DNA from: Isoptericola jiangsuensis
GTDB taxonomy: Bacteria; Actinomycetota; Actinomycetes; Actinomycetales; Cellulomonadaceae
Assembly: GCF_002563715.1 (NCBI RefSeq)
Contig: NZ_PDJJ01000001.1
Span: forward strand, 3,224,001-3,288,000
Direction: 5' to 3'
Length of the DNA: 64,000 bases
In this document: positions 8,494 to 17,622 of the stretch, one piece after another
Layout: each line of letters opens with the position of its first letter
Position numbering within the stretch: the stretch's first letter is position 1
The notes under the pieces: generated by a model
The model's database searches: none
What the model was told of the DNA's origin: nothing
What the model saw: the letters and a program-made list of their open reading frames with translations, nothing else
Made by a program: the position numbers and the translations under genes

Positions 8494-10572
8494 ATGGCTT
8501 CCCGACAGGCGCGCAGCGCGGCAGTTCTGGCCCTCGGACTGATCGCCGCGAGCCTCTCGGCACCGGCGGTCGCCGTGGTCGACCTCGCCGCCCAGGACAC
8601 CCCCTCCCAGCAGGTCACGTGGGACTGCACGGGCTCCCCGTGCCCCTGGGGACCGTCGACCGCCGGCAACGCCGCGGTCTGGTCCGACGGGACCACCGCC
8701 CGCTACGGCTACACCACGTCCGTGGCGGTCTACCTGCCCGCGGCCTCGGCGCTCGGGCGGACGATCACCGTCACCTCCGGCAACGCGTCGGTCTACGCGG
8801 GTCCGGCCGACAGCCCCCACCGCGCCCTCGCCCACCTGGCGTCGGGCGACGCCTACACCGTCAGCGGGCTGGACGCCGGCGACATGCTCTCCCTCCAGAA
8901 CGACGGCGGCTCCTTCACCTACACGATCGAGGCCGCCGCACCCGCGCCCGAGCCGACGCCCGACCCCACCCCGGAGCCGTCCGTCGAGCCCACGCCCGAG
9001 CCGTCGGACGAACCGTCCGTCGAACCCACGCCGACCACGGAGCCCTCGGTCGAGCCCACCGTCGAGCCCACGCCGACCGTGGAGCCCTCGGCGGAGCCGA
9101 CACCCCAGCCGTCGGACGAACCGAGCGCCGAACCGTCCGTCGAGCCCACGCCCGAGCCGTCGGTCGAGCCCACACCGACCACGGAACCCTCGGCGGAGCC
9201 GACATCCGAGCCCTCGACGACGCCGACGGTCACGCCGACGTCGGAACCGTCCACCGCACCGAGCGCGGACCTCTCGTCGCAGTCCGTGACCTGGACCTGC
9301 ACGGGCAACAGCTGCCCGTGGGGAGGCCAGCTGTCGGGCAACGCGGGGGTGTGGCCCGACGGCGTGTCGACCCGGTACGGGTACACCACGTCCGTCGCGA
9401 TCTACCTGCCGGCCGCCGCGGCGAACGGCACCACGATCACGGTGACGTCCGGTTCCGCCGGGATCTACGCCGGTCCCGTCGACAGCCCGCACCGGTCGCT
9501 CGCCCAGCTCGCGACCGGCGAAGGCCACGCGATCGACGGGCTCGCGTCCGACGAGGTGATCTCCATCCAGAACGACGGCGGTCCGTTCACCTACACGGTC
9601 GCCGCGACGGTCGAGCCCAGCCCGGAGCCGACGCCCTCACCGACGCCGAGCACGGAGCCCAGCCCCGAGCCGAGCACCGGACCGACGCCCTCCCCCGAGC
9701 CGTCGACCGAGCCGTCCGCCGGCGCGGGCACCCCGTCGCAGGCGGTGACGTGGACCTGCGCCGGCGCGAGCTGCCCGTGGGGCGACCAGCTCTCCGGCAA
9801 CGCCGTCGCCTGGCCGGAGTCCACGGGTGCCCTGAGCACCCGCCACGGCTACACCACCTCCGCGGCGATCTACCTGCCCGCCGAGGTCGCGAACGGTGAC
9901 ACCGTCACCGTCGTGAGCGGCTCGGCGGCGCTGTACGCCGGCACGCCGACGGGTTCGCACCGGCAGGTCGGCCAGGCCTCCGCGGGCGAGTCGGTGACGA
10001 TCGACGGCCTCGCGGCGGGCGAGGTGCTCTCGGTCCAGAACGACGGCAGCGCCTTCGCGTACGTCCACACCAGCGGGGAGCCGACCGAGCCCACGCCGGA
10101 GCCCACCCCGACGTCCGAGCCCACGCCCGACCCGACGCCGACGACCCCGCCCGACGCGGTCGTCATGCAGTCGACCCTCGCGCTGTGGCACTGCACGGCG
10201 TTCGCGGGCTGCGAGAACGACTGGGCACCCTGGTCCGGCGGTGCGGTGTCGTGGCCGTCGTGGGCGGCGTACCCGAACAACGACCGGCAGGGGTCGAACG
10301 CCCGCACCGTGGAGTCGCTCGACGGCGAGACCCTCTACCCGTACATGGGCGAGTGGGCGGACGGCTGCGAGATCCTCGTCCTCGAGGGTGACGTGCTGGT
10401 CATCGAGTGGGAGCGCGGCACGGACGTGTGGCGGTCCACGTACCTCAGCCCCGGCGACAGCTACACGATCGACCTCCAGCCGGGTGAGGACGGCGCGATG
10501 ATCGAGACGCCGGACACCCCGACGTCGTTCACGGTGGCGCTGTCGAGCTGCACGCCGCAGCCGCTGCCCTGA
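8494..10572 (+). CDS. Secreted protein with three copies of a Cys-containing domain on Pro/Glu/Thr-rich linkers, function unknown
   Basis: Protein of 692 residues that I cannot assign to a known family. A signal peptide ([20 protein letters not shown]... with an APAVA cleavage region) starts it. Three homologous domains follow at about residues 38-148, 263-368 and 415-525. Each opens with VTW-C-TG--CPWG (two cysteines four residues apart), then GYTTS-A-YLPA and QNDG--F-Y motifs near its end. They are separated by repeats of the EPTPEPS type, typical of extracellular linkers in cell-surface and polysaccharide-degrading proteins of this group. A different C-terminal domain (556-692) has four cysteines and many tryptophans. 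There is no LPXTG motif and no terminal membrane helix. The small beta-rich-looking units suggest binding to polysaccharide or cell surface; this is inference. It has its own TTCACCC promoter and terminator. Confidence 0.8.
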   Translation: MASRQARSAAVLALGLIAASLSAPAVAVVDLAAQDTPSQQVTWDCTGSPCPWGPSTAGNAAVWSDGTTARYGYTTSVAVYLPAASALGRTITVTSGNASVYAGPADSPHRALAHLASGDAYTVSGLDAGDMLSLQNDGGSFTYTIEAAAPAPEPTPDPTPEPSVEPTPEPSDEPSVEPTPTTEPSVEPTVEPTPTVEPSAEPTPQPSDEPSAEPSVEPTPEPSVEPTPTTEPSAEPTSEPSTTPTVTPTSEPSTAPSADLSSQSVTWTCTGNSCPWGGQLSGNAGVWPDGVSTRYGYTTSVAIYLPAAAANGTTITVTSGSAGIYAGPVDSPHRSLAQLATGEGHAIDGLASDEVISIQNDGGPFTYTVAATVEPSPEPTPSPTPSTEPSPEPSTGPTPSPEPSTEPSAGAGTPSQAVTWTCAGASCPWGDQLSGNAVAWPESTGALSTRHGYTTSAAIYLPAEVANGDTVTVVSGSAALYAGTPTGSHRQVGQASAGESVTIDGLAAGEVLSVQNDGSAFAYVHTSGEPTEPTPEPTPTSEPTPDPTPTTPPDAVVMQSTLALWHCTAFAGCENDWAPWSGGAVSWPSWAAYPNNDRQGSNARTVESLDGETLYPYMGEWADGCEILVLEGDVLVIEWERGTDVWRSTYLSPGDSYTIDLQPGEDGAMIETPDTPTSFTVALSSCTPQPLP

Positions 10573-10582
10573 CGCCCGACGA

Positions 10583-10625
10583 GACGACGGCGGCCGCCCC
10601 GAGGATCGGGGCGGCCGCCGTCGTC
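10583..10625. terminator. Bidirectional intrinsic-type terminator
   Basis: A perfect 20-bp stem (10583-10602 with 10606-10625) with a 3-nt GGA loop lies between the convergent secreted-protein and glycosyltransferase genes. There is no T-run, as is common for terminators in high-GC actinobacteria. Confidence 0.8.
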
Positions 10626-10644
10626 CGTGTGCAGTGCGAACGGT

Positions 10645-11688
10645 TCAGACGGTGCCGCGGTACAGCGCCTCGTAGCGGTCGACGACGCTCTCCAGCGTGA
10701 ACTCCCGGACCCGCTCCAGCGCCGCGCCGGCGAGCACCTCGCGCCGGTGGTCGTCGGCCAGCAGCTCGGCGAGCGCCGTCCCGACGTCCTCCAGCGGGGT
10801 GACCACCGCGGTCCGGCCGCCGTCGGTGACGTAGAGCGCGCCCGGGTTGGGCGTGGCGACGACGGGGGCGCCGGACGCCATGGCCTCGACGTACGGGATG
10901 CCGAAGCCCTCGTAGTCGCTGGGCAGGCAGAACACCCACGCCTCCTGGAACGCGGCGACGAGCTCGTCGTCGGAGAGGCGGCCGAGGGCACGGACGCCGG
11001 GACCGGGGTCGTCGGGGACGTCGCGGGCCACCATCCACAGCTCGGCGTCGGGGTGCTTGGGCAGCACGGTCTCCTGGAACTGGCGGGCGAGCTCCGCGCC
11101 GCGCTTGCGGCCGTGCCAGTAGCCGACGAACAGGACGACGGGGTGGTCGGCGTGCCGGGACGGGTCCGGGGCGAAGCGGCGGACGTCGGTGCCGCACGGC
11201 AGGACGTCCCGCACCCAGGGGTACCAGCGCCGGGTCTCGGGCGAGATGACGACGGTGTGGTCGGCCACGACGGAGGCCAGCACCTCGGACAGCCCGAGGA
11301 GCACCATGCGGGTCTTCTCCTTGAGGCCGCGGATCGTGCGGGCCTCCTCGAAGCAGGACCCGGCGAGGGTGCGGACGTGCCGTGGGACACGGCGCCGCCA
11401 CAGCCAGTAGTCGTCGCCCCAGGCGTGCAGGACGTCGTACCCGGACAGGTCGACCTTGCGCAGCGCGAGCGCGAACCGGAAGGTGCGCAGCGAGCCCGTC
11501 ATGCGGACGTGCCGGTGCCCGTAGACGGCCCCGTCGACGGGCGGGCAGTCGCTGAGCACGGTGACGTCGTGCCCGCGGCGGGTGAGCTCGGTCGCGAGCT
11601 CGTGCACCTGGTAGCCGATGCCCTGCTTGCTGGTGCTGGGCAGGTAGTAGGAGATGATCGCGATGCGCAGCGGCCCCTGGCCGGTCAT
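10645..11688 (-). CDS. GT4-family glycosyltransferase
   Basis: Cytosolic GT-B glycosyltransferase of 347 residues, probably adding one sugar of the repeat unit. It starts MTGQGPLRIAIISYYLPSTSKQ, with the N-terminal fold carrying the QGIGYQVHELATELTRRGHDV helix. The C-terminal nucleotide-sugar domain has FVGYWHGRKRG and the EX7E-type motif in PSDYEGFGIPYVEAMASGAPVV. Its ATG overlaps the stop of the WbsX-like gene by 4 nt (ATGA), so it is last in a four-gene minus-strand operon from 15263. Donor and acceptor cannot be predicted. Confidence 0.85.
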   Translation of the reverse strand: MTGQGPLRIAIISYYLPSTSKQGIGYQVHELATELTRRGHDVTVLSDCPPVDGAVYGHRHVRMTGSLRTFRFALALRKVDLSGYDVLHAWGDDYWLWRRRVPRHVRTLAGSCFEEARTIRGLKEKTRMVLLGLSEVLASVVADHTVVISPETRRWYPWVRDVLPCGTDVRRFAPDPSRHADHPVVLFVGYWHGRKRGAELARQFQETVLPKHPDAELWMVARDVPDDPGPGVRALGRLSDDELVAAFQEAWVFCLPSDYEGFGIPYVEAMASGAPVVATPNPGALYVTDGGRTAVVTPLEDVGTALAELLADDHRREVLAGAALERVREFTLESVVDRYEALYRGTV

Positions 11689-12761
11689 CGCAGGCCGTCC
11701 CGGAGCGCCTCGAGCCAGGCGCGGCCGTGGCGCAGGTCGGGCTCGAGGTGGTTGCCCTCGGCCCACTCGTTCCACGACTTGACCCACAGCAGCCGTTCCT
11801 CGGCGGGGCGGTGCGCGATCGACGCGACCGCCTGGCGGACGTTCTCGCCGAACTTCTCCGGCGTCGCGCCGTGCAGGACGACGCCGCCGCGGCCGGAGCG
11901 CGGCGTGTTGTCCCAGTTGGGGTAGACGCACGGCTGGACGAGGTCGCCGGTGCGGTTCTGCGCGGCCCAGTCCGTCGAGTACGGGTGGATCTGCGGTCCC
12001 CCGGCGACCTTGCGCCAGGCGCGCATCCGCAGGGTCTCGCCGCGAGACGTCCCGGCGGGCATGCGCATGTAGACGCCCGCGTCGAACCCGTCCTCCTTGA
12101 CCCGGTCGTAGCGCACGCCGCCGGCGAGGAGGTCGCTCATCTCCGCCACGAGGTACAGGCCCTCCAGGCCGTGCCGGCGCGCCAGCGACTGCCACAGGTC
12201 GACGAACTGCCCGGCGTCCGGCAGCTCCTCGGGACGGAAGACGTAGAAGACGGGCCGTCCGTCGACGCGCAGGTAGCGGGGATCCCGGAAGGCCGGCAGC
12301 ACCGCCTCGAAGTGGGCGGTGTAGTCCTCGACGCCCGGGTAGTGCTGCTGGACCAGGACCCGGTCGGCCTCACCGTGCCAGATCCCGCTCCAGGTCTGGT
12401 TGGCCCACGCCAGGCAGAACGACACGTCGGGGCTGCCGCTCGCCAGGACCTCCGCGAAGGGGCGCTCCAGGATGCGGCGGCCGTTGCCGAACCAGTAGTG
12501 CCAGTACGCGAACGCCTCGACGCCGTACTGGTGCGCGAGCTCGGCCTGCGCGGCACGGGTCTCGGCGACGCGCAGGTCGTAGAACCCGAGGTCGGCCGGG
12601 ACCAGCGGCTGCCGGTGACCCGGGTACAGGCGCTTCGCCCGCGCGACGTTGGTCCACTCGGTGAACCCCTGCCCCCACCACTCGTCGTTCTCCGGGATGG
12701 GGTGGAACTGCGGCAGGTAGAAGGCGACCGCCCTGGCTTCCAACGTGCTCTCCGTTCTCAT
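11685..12761 (-). CDS. WbsX-like / glycoside hydrolase 99-like protein
   Basis: Protein of 358 residues related to the WbsX family found in O-antigen and capsule clusters and structurally linked to GH99 endo-mannosidases. Signature blocks are FYLPQFHPIPENDEWWGQGF, GVEAFAYWHYWFGNGRRILE, LAWANQTWSG, HPYSTDWAAQNR and VKSWNEWAEGNHLEPD. The last contains the conserved Trp-Asn-Glu-Trp-Glu cluster expected at an active site. There is no signal peptide, so it probably acts in the cytosol on the lipid-linked repeat unit or as a transferase-like enzyme; the reaction is unknown. It lies 16 nt downstream of the flippase gene in the same operon. Confidence 0.8.
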   Translation of the reverse strand: MRTESTLEARAVAFYLPQFHPIPENDEWWGQGFTEWTNVARAKRLYPGHRQPLVPADLGFYDLRVAETRAAQAELAHQYGVEAFAYWHYWFGNGRRILERPFAEVLASGSPDVSFCLAWANQTWSGIWHGEADRVLVQQHYPGVEDYTAHFEAVLPAFRDPRYLRVDGRPVFYVFRPEELPDAGQFVDLWQSLARRHGLEGLYLVAEMSDLLAGGVRYDRVKEDGFDAGVYMRMPAGTSRGETLRMRAWRKVAGGPQIHPYSTDWAAQNRTGDLVQPCVYPNWDNTPRSGRGGVVLHGATPEKFGENVRQAVASIAHRPAEERLLWVKSWNEWAEGNHLEPDLRHGRAWLEALRDGLR

Positions 12762-12777
12762 CGGTTCGGTCCGGGGT

Positions 12778-14364
12778 TCACCCGCGGGCCGCTGCCATCA
12801 GGCGCAGCACCGGCTCGGCGACACGGCGCAGCCTCGCGGGGACCGAGCGCCCGACGGCGTCCACGTCGGCGGTGGTGAGTCCCGTCCTCGTGAGCCACAG
12901 CAGGCCGACGTAGAGCACGAGGCCGACGATCCCGGCGAGGACGGCGGAGGGCACCGGGCTCCAGCCGAGCCACGACACGCTCCACCACGTCACGACCGAG
13001 ACGGCCGCGCCGAGGAGGTACGGCGCGACGGCGGCGACGATCATCCGGGTGACCTGCTGCAGCGCACGGACCTCCAGCACGAGCAGGCAGGTGAAGAGCA
13101 CGACCGCCCCGCAGAGGTTGCCCAGGACCGCCGCCCAGACGCCCAGGTAGGGCAGGAGGACGACGATGAGCCCGACGTTGACCACGAGGGTCGCCAGGTT
13201 CATCCACAGCAGCCACGTGCCCTTGAGCCGCGCCATGATGAACGCCTTGAGGGGGCCGGCCATGACCAGGAGGCCTCCCGAGACGCTGAGGACGATCAGG
13301 ACGGGCGGGACGTCGGCGAACTCCTCGCCGTACAGCACGGGCACCAGCATGGCGAACGCCGGTGACGCCGCGGCGACCACGGCCGCCGTGGCGGTCGCCG
13401 ACGCCCGCAGCGTCCGGGCGAGCGCGCGCCCGACCGCCTCGACGTCGACCTCGCGCAGGCCGGAGATCGCCGGGACCAGGGGCCCGAGCAGCGACTGCGC
13501 GGGCGCGAACAGGTGGATCGACAGCCCGAAGGCGAGCGCGAAGACACCCGCGGCCTCGGCGGCGTCCATCCAGGTCAGGACGAGCACCTCGCTGCGGGAG
13601 GAGACGAACGCCTCGACCAGACCGGCAGCGCCGGCGGGCAGGGCGAACTTCCAGAACCCGGCAGGGAACCGGCGCAGGCGCGGCCGCAGCAGGGCCCGGC
13701 GGTACGGTCGGTCGACGAAGTACAGGTAGGCGAGGGCACCGATGCCTCCCGCCACGAGCCGGACGGCCCAGATGGCGTCCGCCGTGCCGGCGGTGGTCGC
13801 GGCGATCACCACCATCGCCTGGGCGAACAGGTTGACGACCATGGCCGTCTGGGCGTTCTGGGCCGTCTTCGACTCGATCGCGAGCGCGTCGCCGGCCCCG
13901 TTGAAGGTGCAGGGGACCACGACACCGAACACCAGGGCGATCGCCATGAGCACGGGGTCGACGTCGACCAGGAGCAGGACCACCACGGAGATGGCCGGGA
14001 TGCCGACGAGCATCTTGTAGCCCTGCGCCGCCTGGAGGATCCGCTTCACCTCGTCGAAGCGGCCGGCGGCGTGGGCCTTGGAACCGAACTGGACGACCCC
14101 GGTGCCGACGCCAAGGTCGATGGTCATCGCGACGATGATGAGGACGGTCGACAGGTAGGCGAGGCGGCCGTAGTCGACGACGCCCAGCACCCGGGCGATG
14201 ACGATGTTGACCACGAAGGCCAGCGGGAGCGACACCGCGACGTGGAGCAGGGTCCACATCGCCCCGCGGATCGCCTTGTCCTGGAGCTCGCCGCGCGACA
14301 TCGTCGCCGGGGTGGTGGCCTCGTCCGTCCCGACGGGCTCGGTGGTGGGCTTCTCGGTGCTCAT
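12778..14364 (-). CDS. Wzx-type polysaccharide flippase (oligosaccharide exporter)
   Basis: Multi-pass membrane protein of 528 residues with about 12-14 hydrophobic segments, typical of the MOP/PST flippase family that moves undecaprenyl-linked repeat units across the membrane. The first helix region reads GAMWTLLHVAVSLPLAFVVN and is followed by the family motif ARVLGVVDYGRLAYLSTV. The N-terminal 30 residues are polar (MSTEKPTTEPVGTDEATT). Its ATG overlaps the TGA of the upstream glycosyltransferase by 4 nt. It is the only flippase I see in the island and so probably its exporter, paired with the Wzy-type polymerase at 31259. Confidence 0.85.
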   Translation of the reverse strand: MSTEKPTTEPVGTDEATTPATMSRGELQDKAIRGAMWTLLHVAVSLPLAFVVNIVIARVLGVVDYGRLAYLSTVLIIVAMTIDLGVGTGVVQFGSKAHAAGRFDEVKRILQAAQGYKMLVGIPAISVVVLLLVDVDPVLMAIALVFGVVVPCTFNGAGDALAIESKTAQNAQTAMVVNLFAQAMVVIAATTAGTADAIWAVRLVAGGIGALAYLYFVDRPYRRALLRPRLRRFPAGFWKFALPAGAAGLVEAFVSSRSEVLVLTWMDAAEAAGVFALAFGLSIHLFAPAQSLLGPLVPAISGLREVDVEAVGRALARTLRASATATAAVVAAASPAFAMLVPVLYGEEFADVPPVLIVLSVSGGLLVMAGPLKAFIMARLKGTWLLWMNLATLVVNVGLIVVLLPYLGVWAAVLGNLCGAVVLFTCLLVLEVRALQQVTRMIVAAVAPYLLGAAVSVVTWWSVSWLGWSPVPSAVLAGIVGLVLYVGLLWLTRTGLTTADVDAVGRSVPARLRRVAEPVLRLMAAARG

Positions 14365-15263
14365 CGGGACGCCGCGACCTTCTCCACGGCCTCGGGGCGG
14401 CCGCCCCGGAACGCGACCTCACGGAACCCGAGAAGGTTCCCGACGAGCCGCCCGGACCGGTCCGGACGGCTGCGGTCCCCCAGCCGCAACGTGTTCGAGC
14501 CCAGGTAGCGCCACCAGTCGTGCACCATGTTGCCGGCGGACTTGGTTCCCTTGCGCCACATGTGGAACGGGTTGACGATCTGGGCGAACCCGAGGGCCCG
14601 ACCGTTCACCCGACCGGAGCCGACGGCGAGGTGCGCGGCCACGCAGCCCCAGTAGTGCACCACCCGGCCGTGCGCGTGGCACCGGACCGCGAAGTCGGTG
14701 TCCTCCTGCCAGGCGTACAGGCGCATGCGCTCGTCGAACGGTTCGCGCAGCGCGACGTGCCCGCGCGTCGTCATGTTGCAGCCGTAGGTCCCGCCGATGT
14801 CCTTGAGGAGGGAGGACTCCGGTGCCGCTGAGATGGCCGCGCGCGCCTCCTCCGGCGACAGCTCGCGGCCGAGCGCCGCACCGTCGACCACGACCAGGCC
14901 CGTGAGGAGCACGACGTCGGGCTCGCGCCGCATCACGTCGCGCAACCGCTCGAAGTAGTCCGGGGCCAGCAGGATGTCGTCGTCCAGGTACGTGACCAGG
15001 TCGGGGACCGGGTCGATGGACCGCAGCCCCGTGTTCCGCTGGACGGTCGAGCCGCGCTCCGAGACCACGACCCGCACCCCGTCCCGGGCGGCGAGCCCCG
15101 CCGGGACGTCCTCGGTGCCCGCGACGCTGAGCACCACCAGGTCCGCGGGCACGGTCTGCTCGAGGAGCGCCTCGACCGTCCGGCCGAGGAGCCCCGGACG
15201 GCGGGTGCTGGCGATGATCACGACGTGGTCGAGCCGCGTCGACGAGCCGGGTGGGTGCGTCAC
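14361..15263 (-). CDS. GT2-family glycosyltransferase
   Basis: GT-A glycosyltransferase of 300 residues, first gene of the minus-strand operon ending at 10645. It has a nucleotide-binding N-terminus (LDHVVIIASTRRPGLLGRTVEALLEQT), a donor/metal motif LVTYLDDDILLAPDYFERL, and a later acidic motif YAWQEDTDFAVRCHAHGR typical of ED(T/Y)xF regions. Likely a cytosolic, membrane-associated transferase that adds a sugar during repeat-unit assembly. Start ATG at 15263; the upstream region is shared with the divergent GT4 gene at 15376. I see no clear TTCACCC box in its own orientation. Confidence 0.85.
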   Translation of the reverse strand: MTHPPGSSTRLDHVVIIASTRRPGLLGRTVEALLEQTVPADLVVLSVAGTEDVPAGLAARDGVRVVVSERGSTVQRNTGLRSIDPVPDLVTYLDDDILLAPDYFERLRDVMRREPDVVLLTGLVVVDGAALGRELSPEEARAAISAAPESSLLKDIGGTYGCNMTTRGHVALREPFDERMRLYAWQEDTDFAVRCHAHGRVVHYWGCVAAHLAVGSGRVNGRALGFAQIVNPFHMWRKGTKSAGNMVHDWWRYLGSNTLRLGDRSRPDRSGRLVGNLLGFREVAFRGGRPEAVEKVAASR

Positions 15264-15313
15264 AGGGTCATCGTTTCCGAGGCACGCCCCTTTGCCGAGA
15301 CCCGCGACCGGAT

Positions 15314-15369
15314 TTCAGCCGGAGCCGTCGACTTTTCACCCCCGCGCCGACGGCCCCGGTGCCTAGGCT
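15314..15369 (+). promoter_or_regulatory. Island promoter 6: TTCAGCC/TTCACCC pair plus TAGGCT -10
   Basis: TTCAGCC at 15314 and TTCACCC at 15335 are 21 nt apart. TAGGCT at 15364 lies 29 nt after the second box, about one helical turn closer than in most other island promoters, and 12 nt before the ATG at 15376 (leaderless). Confidence 0.58.
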
Positions 15370-15375
15370 CGGGCC

Positions 15376-16569
15376 ATGGCCGTCCCGGTAGGCAGTCACG
15401 TGCACGTGATCACCCCTGGTGACCACTTCTCGCCGTCAACGGGCAGCGCCGTGCCGACCGTCGTCCACGGGCTGGCCGGCGCCACGCCCGAGGGAGCGCC
15501 CCGCACGCGCGTCGCCGTCGCGGAGGGGACCTACCCGGACCACTACCCGACGGCCGAGGTGGTCCCCTACCCGCCCGCCGCCGCGCACCGGTCGGACCGC
15601 TACCGCGACCTCGCCGCCTCCCGCCTGGGTCTGGCGCGGGGCGGCGCCCGCCGCACCCTCGCGCCCGCCGTGGCGGACCAGGAGCGGTGGCCGCCCTCCG
15701 TCGTGGTCGGGCACAACATGCCGCAGCTCGTCGGGCTCGTCGACACCGACCGGCACGTCCCGGTGCTGTACGCGCACAACGAGCTGCTGCGCTCCTACGG
15801 GGCGCGGGAGGCCGGCCGCACGCTCGACCCGGCGGGTGGGATCGTGTGCGTGAGCGCCTACGTCGCCGAACGCACGGCGGAGCGGCTCCCGCCCCGCCTG
15901 CGCGACCGGGTCGTGGTGGTCCACAACGCGGTCGACACCACGCTGTTCGCCCCCGACGACACCCCGGCCGGGCACGACGGCCTGCACGTCGTGTTCGTCG
16001 GGCGGATGCTGCCCGACAAGGGCCCCGACCTCCTCGTGGAAGCCCTGGTCCGACTCGCCCGGCCCGACGTGCGGGCCACGTTCGTGGGCACCACGAACTT
16101 CGCTCCCGGCGCACCGCTGTCGACCTACGAGGAGTCCCTGCGCGCCGCGGCGAGCCCGCTCGGCGACCGGGTCCGGTGGTTGCCGTTCCGGCCGCGGGCG
16201 GACGTCGCGGCGATCCTGCGGACCGCCGACGTGGTCGTGGTGCCGTCCCGCTGGGCGGAGCCGTTCGCCCTCACCGTCCTGGAGGGCATGGCGTCGGGCG
16301 CGGCCGTCGTGGCGGCACGCGTGGGGGGGATCCCCGAGGCCACGGGCGACGCCGGCGTCCTGGTGGCGCCCGGGTCGCCCGACGACCTGGCGCAGGCGAT
16401 CGAGCACCTCGCCGACGACCCGGTGCACCGCCGTCGCGTGCAGGCCCGGGGGCTCGCGCACGCCCGGGCGCACGACTGGCGGGCCGCGCGGCGCCGGTTC
16501 GACGAGGTCCTCGCCGAGCTGCGCATCACCGGCGGCTCCCCCGTCCCGTCCTCCGAGGTCGCTCGGTGA
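15376..16569 (+). CDS. GT4-family glycosyltransferase
   Basis: GT-B transferase of 397 residues. The N-terminal domain begins VGSHVHVITPGDHFSPSTGS. The C-terminal domain shows VVFVGRMLPDKGPDLLVEAL and the donor-binding EX7E region (RWAEPFALTVLEGMASGAAV). The start ATG sits directly at the predicted transcription start. The stop overlaps the GTG of the following acyltransferase by 4 nt, giving a two-gene operon. Exact sugar specificity is unknown. Confidence 0.85.
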   Translation: MAVPVGSHVHVITPGDHFSPSTGSAVPTVVHGLAGATPEGAPRTRVAVAEGTYPDHYPTAEVVPYPPAAAHRSDRYRDLAASRLGLARGGARRTLAPAVADQERWPPSVVVGHNMPQLVGLVDTDRHVPVLYAHNELLRSYGAREAGRTLDPAGGIVCVSAYVAERTAERLPPRLRDRVVVVHNAVDTTLFAPDDTPAGHDGLHVVFVGRMLPDKGPDLLVEALVRLARPDVRATFVGTTNFAPGAPLSTYEESLRAAASPLGDRVRWLPFRPRADVAAILRTADVVVVPSRWAEPFALTVLEGMASGAAVVAARVGGIPEATGDAGVLVAPGSPDDLAQAIEHLADDPVHRRRVQARGLAHARAHDWRAARRRFDEVLAELRITGGSPVPSSEVAR

Positions 16570-17615
16570 CGAGCCCGGACGCGGCGGCCCGCCTCACGTC
16601 CGGCGGGCGACCGGTCCTGCCGTCCCTCACCTCGTGGCGCGCCGTCGCGGCGTTCGCGGTCTTCCTGTTCCACCTGGACCTGTTCGGTCTCCTCACCGTC
16701 CCCGGGGCCTCGGTCGGCTACCTCGGGGTGACCTTCTTCTTCGTCCTGTCGGGCTTCGTCCTGACGTGGGGGTCGCGTCCCGGGGCGACACCGGCGGACT
16801 TCTTCGTGCACCGTGTCGCGCGCGTCTACCCCGCCCACCTGGCGGCGCTGCTGCTCGTCCTCGGCGGCAAGCTCGCGCAGGGATCGGTGGCGCTGGGTCC
16901 GGACGTCGTCCTGCCGAACCTGCTGCTCGTCCAGGCCTGGTGGCCCCAGGACCTCGTCGCCTACGGGCTGAACGGCGTCTCGTGGTCCCTCAGCTGCGAG
17001 ATGTTCTTCTACGCGGCGTTCCCGTTCCTCGTCCCCGTGCTCGCCCGGTGGCGACCCGCCGTCGCGGTCGCCGTGTCGGCGGCGCTCGTCGTGGTGCCCG
17101 TCGTGATCGCCGCCGTCGCGCCCGACACCGAGGGCTACCTCTACCACCTCCCGGCGGCACGGCTCGGCGAGTTCCTGCTCGGTGTGTCCGCCGCGCTCGC
17201 GCTGGGCCGGATCGGCTCGTCACGTCTGCTGAGCCGCACCTGGTCGACCGTCGCGGTCGTCGTCGCGGCCCTCGTGGTGGCCCTGGCGGACGCCACGGCG
17301 GTCCCCGCCGCAGCCCTGGTGTGCCTGCCGTGCGCCTACCTCGTCACCTCTTTCGCGCACGCGGACGCGGCGGGGCGCAGCGGCTTCCTCGGGCACGGCC
17401 TGCTCCTGCGCGCCGGCGAGGTGTCGTTCGCGTTCTACCTGGTGCACCAGACCGCGATCCTCGTCGTCGCACGGCTGCCCGTGGCTCCCCTGCTCGCCGC
17501 CGCCGGAGCGCTGGTCCTGTCGACGGCCCTCGCGCTCGCCCTGCACCACGGCGTCGAGGTGCCGGCCCGGCGCGCGGTGCTCGCGACGTGGCGTCGTCGG
17601 TACGCCCGGGGCTGA
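16566..17615 (+). CDS. Acyltransferase-3 family membrane protein
   Basis: Second intact member of the OafA-type O-acyltransferase family in the window, 349 residues. It begins VTSPDAAARL and shows the family opening LTSWRAVAAFAVFLFHLDLF with the conserved histidine, FFFVLSGFVLTWGS, HRVARVYPAHLAALLL, WSLSCEMFFYAAFPFLVP and the near-terminal SFAFYLVHQTAILV. About ten membrane helices are visible. It probably O-acylates the exported polysaccharide. The GTG start overlaps the upstream stop (GTGA), indicating translational coupling with the glycosyltransferase. It converges on the methyltransferase gene with a 7-nt gap. Confidence 0.88.
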   Translation: MTSPDAAARLTSGGRPVLPSLTSWRAVAAFAVFLFHLDLFGLLTVPGASVGYLGVTFFFVLSGFVLTWGSRPGATPADFFVHRVARVYPAHLAALLLVLGGKLAQGSVALGPDVVLPNLLLVQAWWPQDLVAYGLNGVSWSLSCEMFFYAAFPFLVPVLARWRPAVAVAVSAALVVVPVVIAAVAPDTEGYLYHLPAARLGEFLLGVSAALALGRIGSSRLLSRTWSTVAVVVAALVVALADATAVPAAALVCLPCAYLVTSFAHADAAGRSGFLGHGLLLRAGEVSFAFYLVHQTAILVVARLPVAPLLAAAGALVLSTALALALHHGVEVPARRAVLATWRRRYARG

Positions 17616-17622
17616 GCCGCGG

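Noticed and set aside
12774-12781. TTCACCC at the flippase stop codon
   Set aside because: It overlaps the stop codon (GGG TGA on the minus strand), points away from any downstream plus-strand gene start, and lacks a -10 box.
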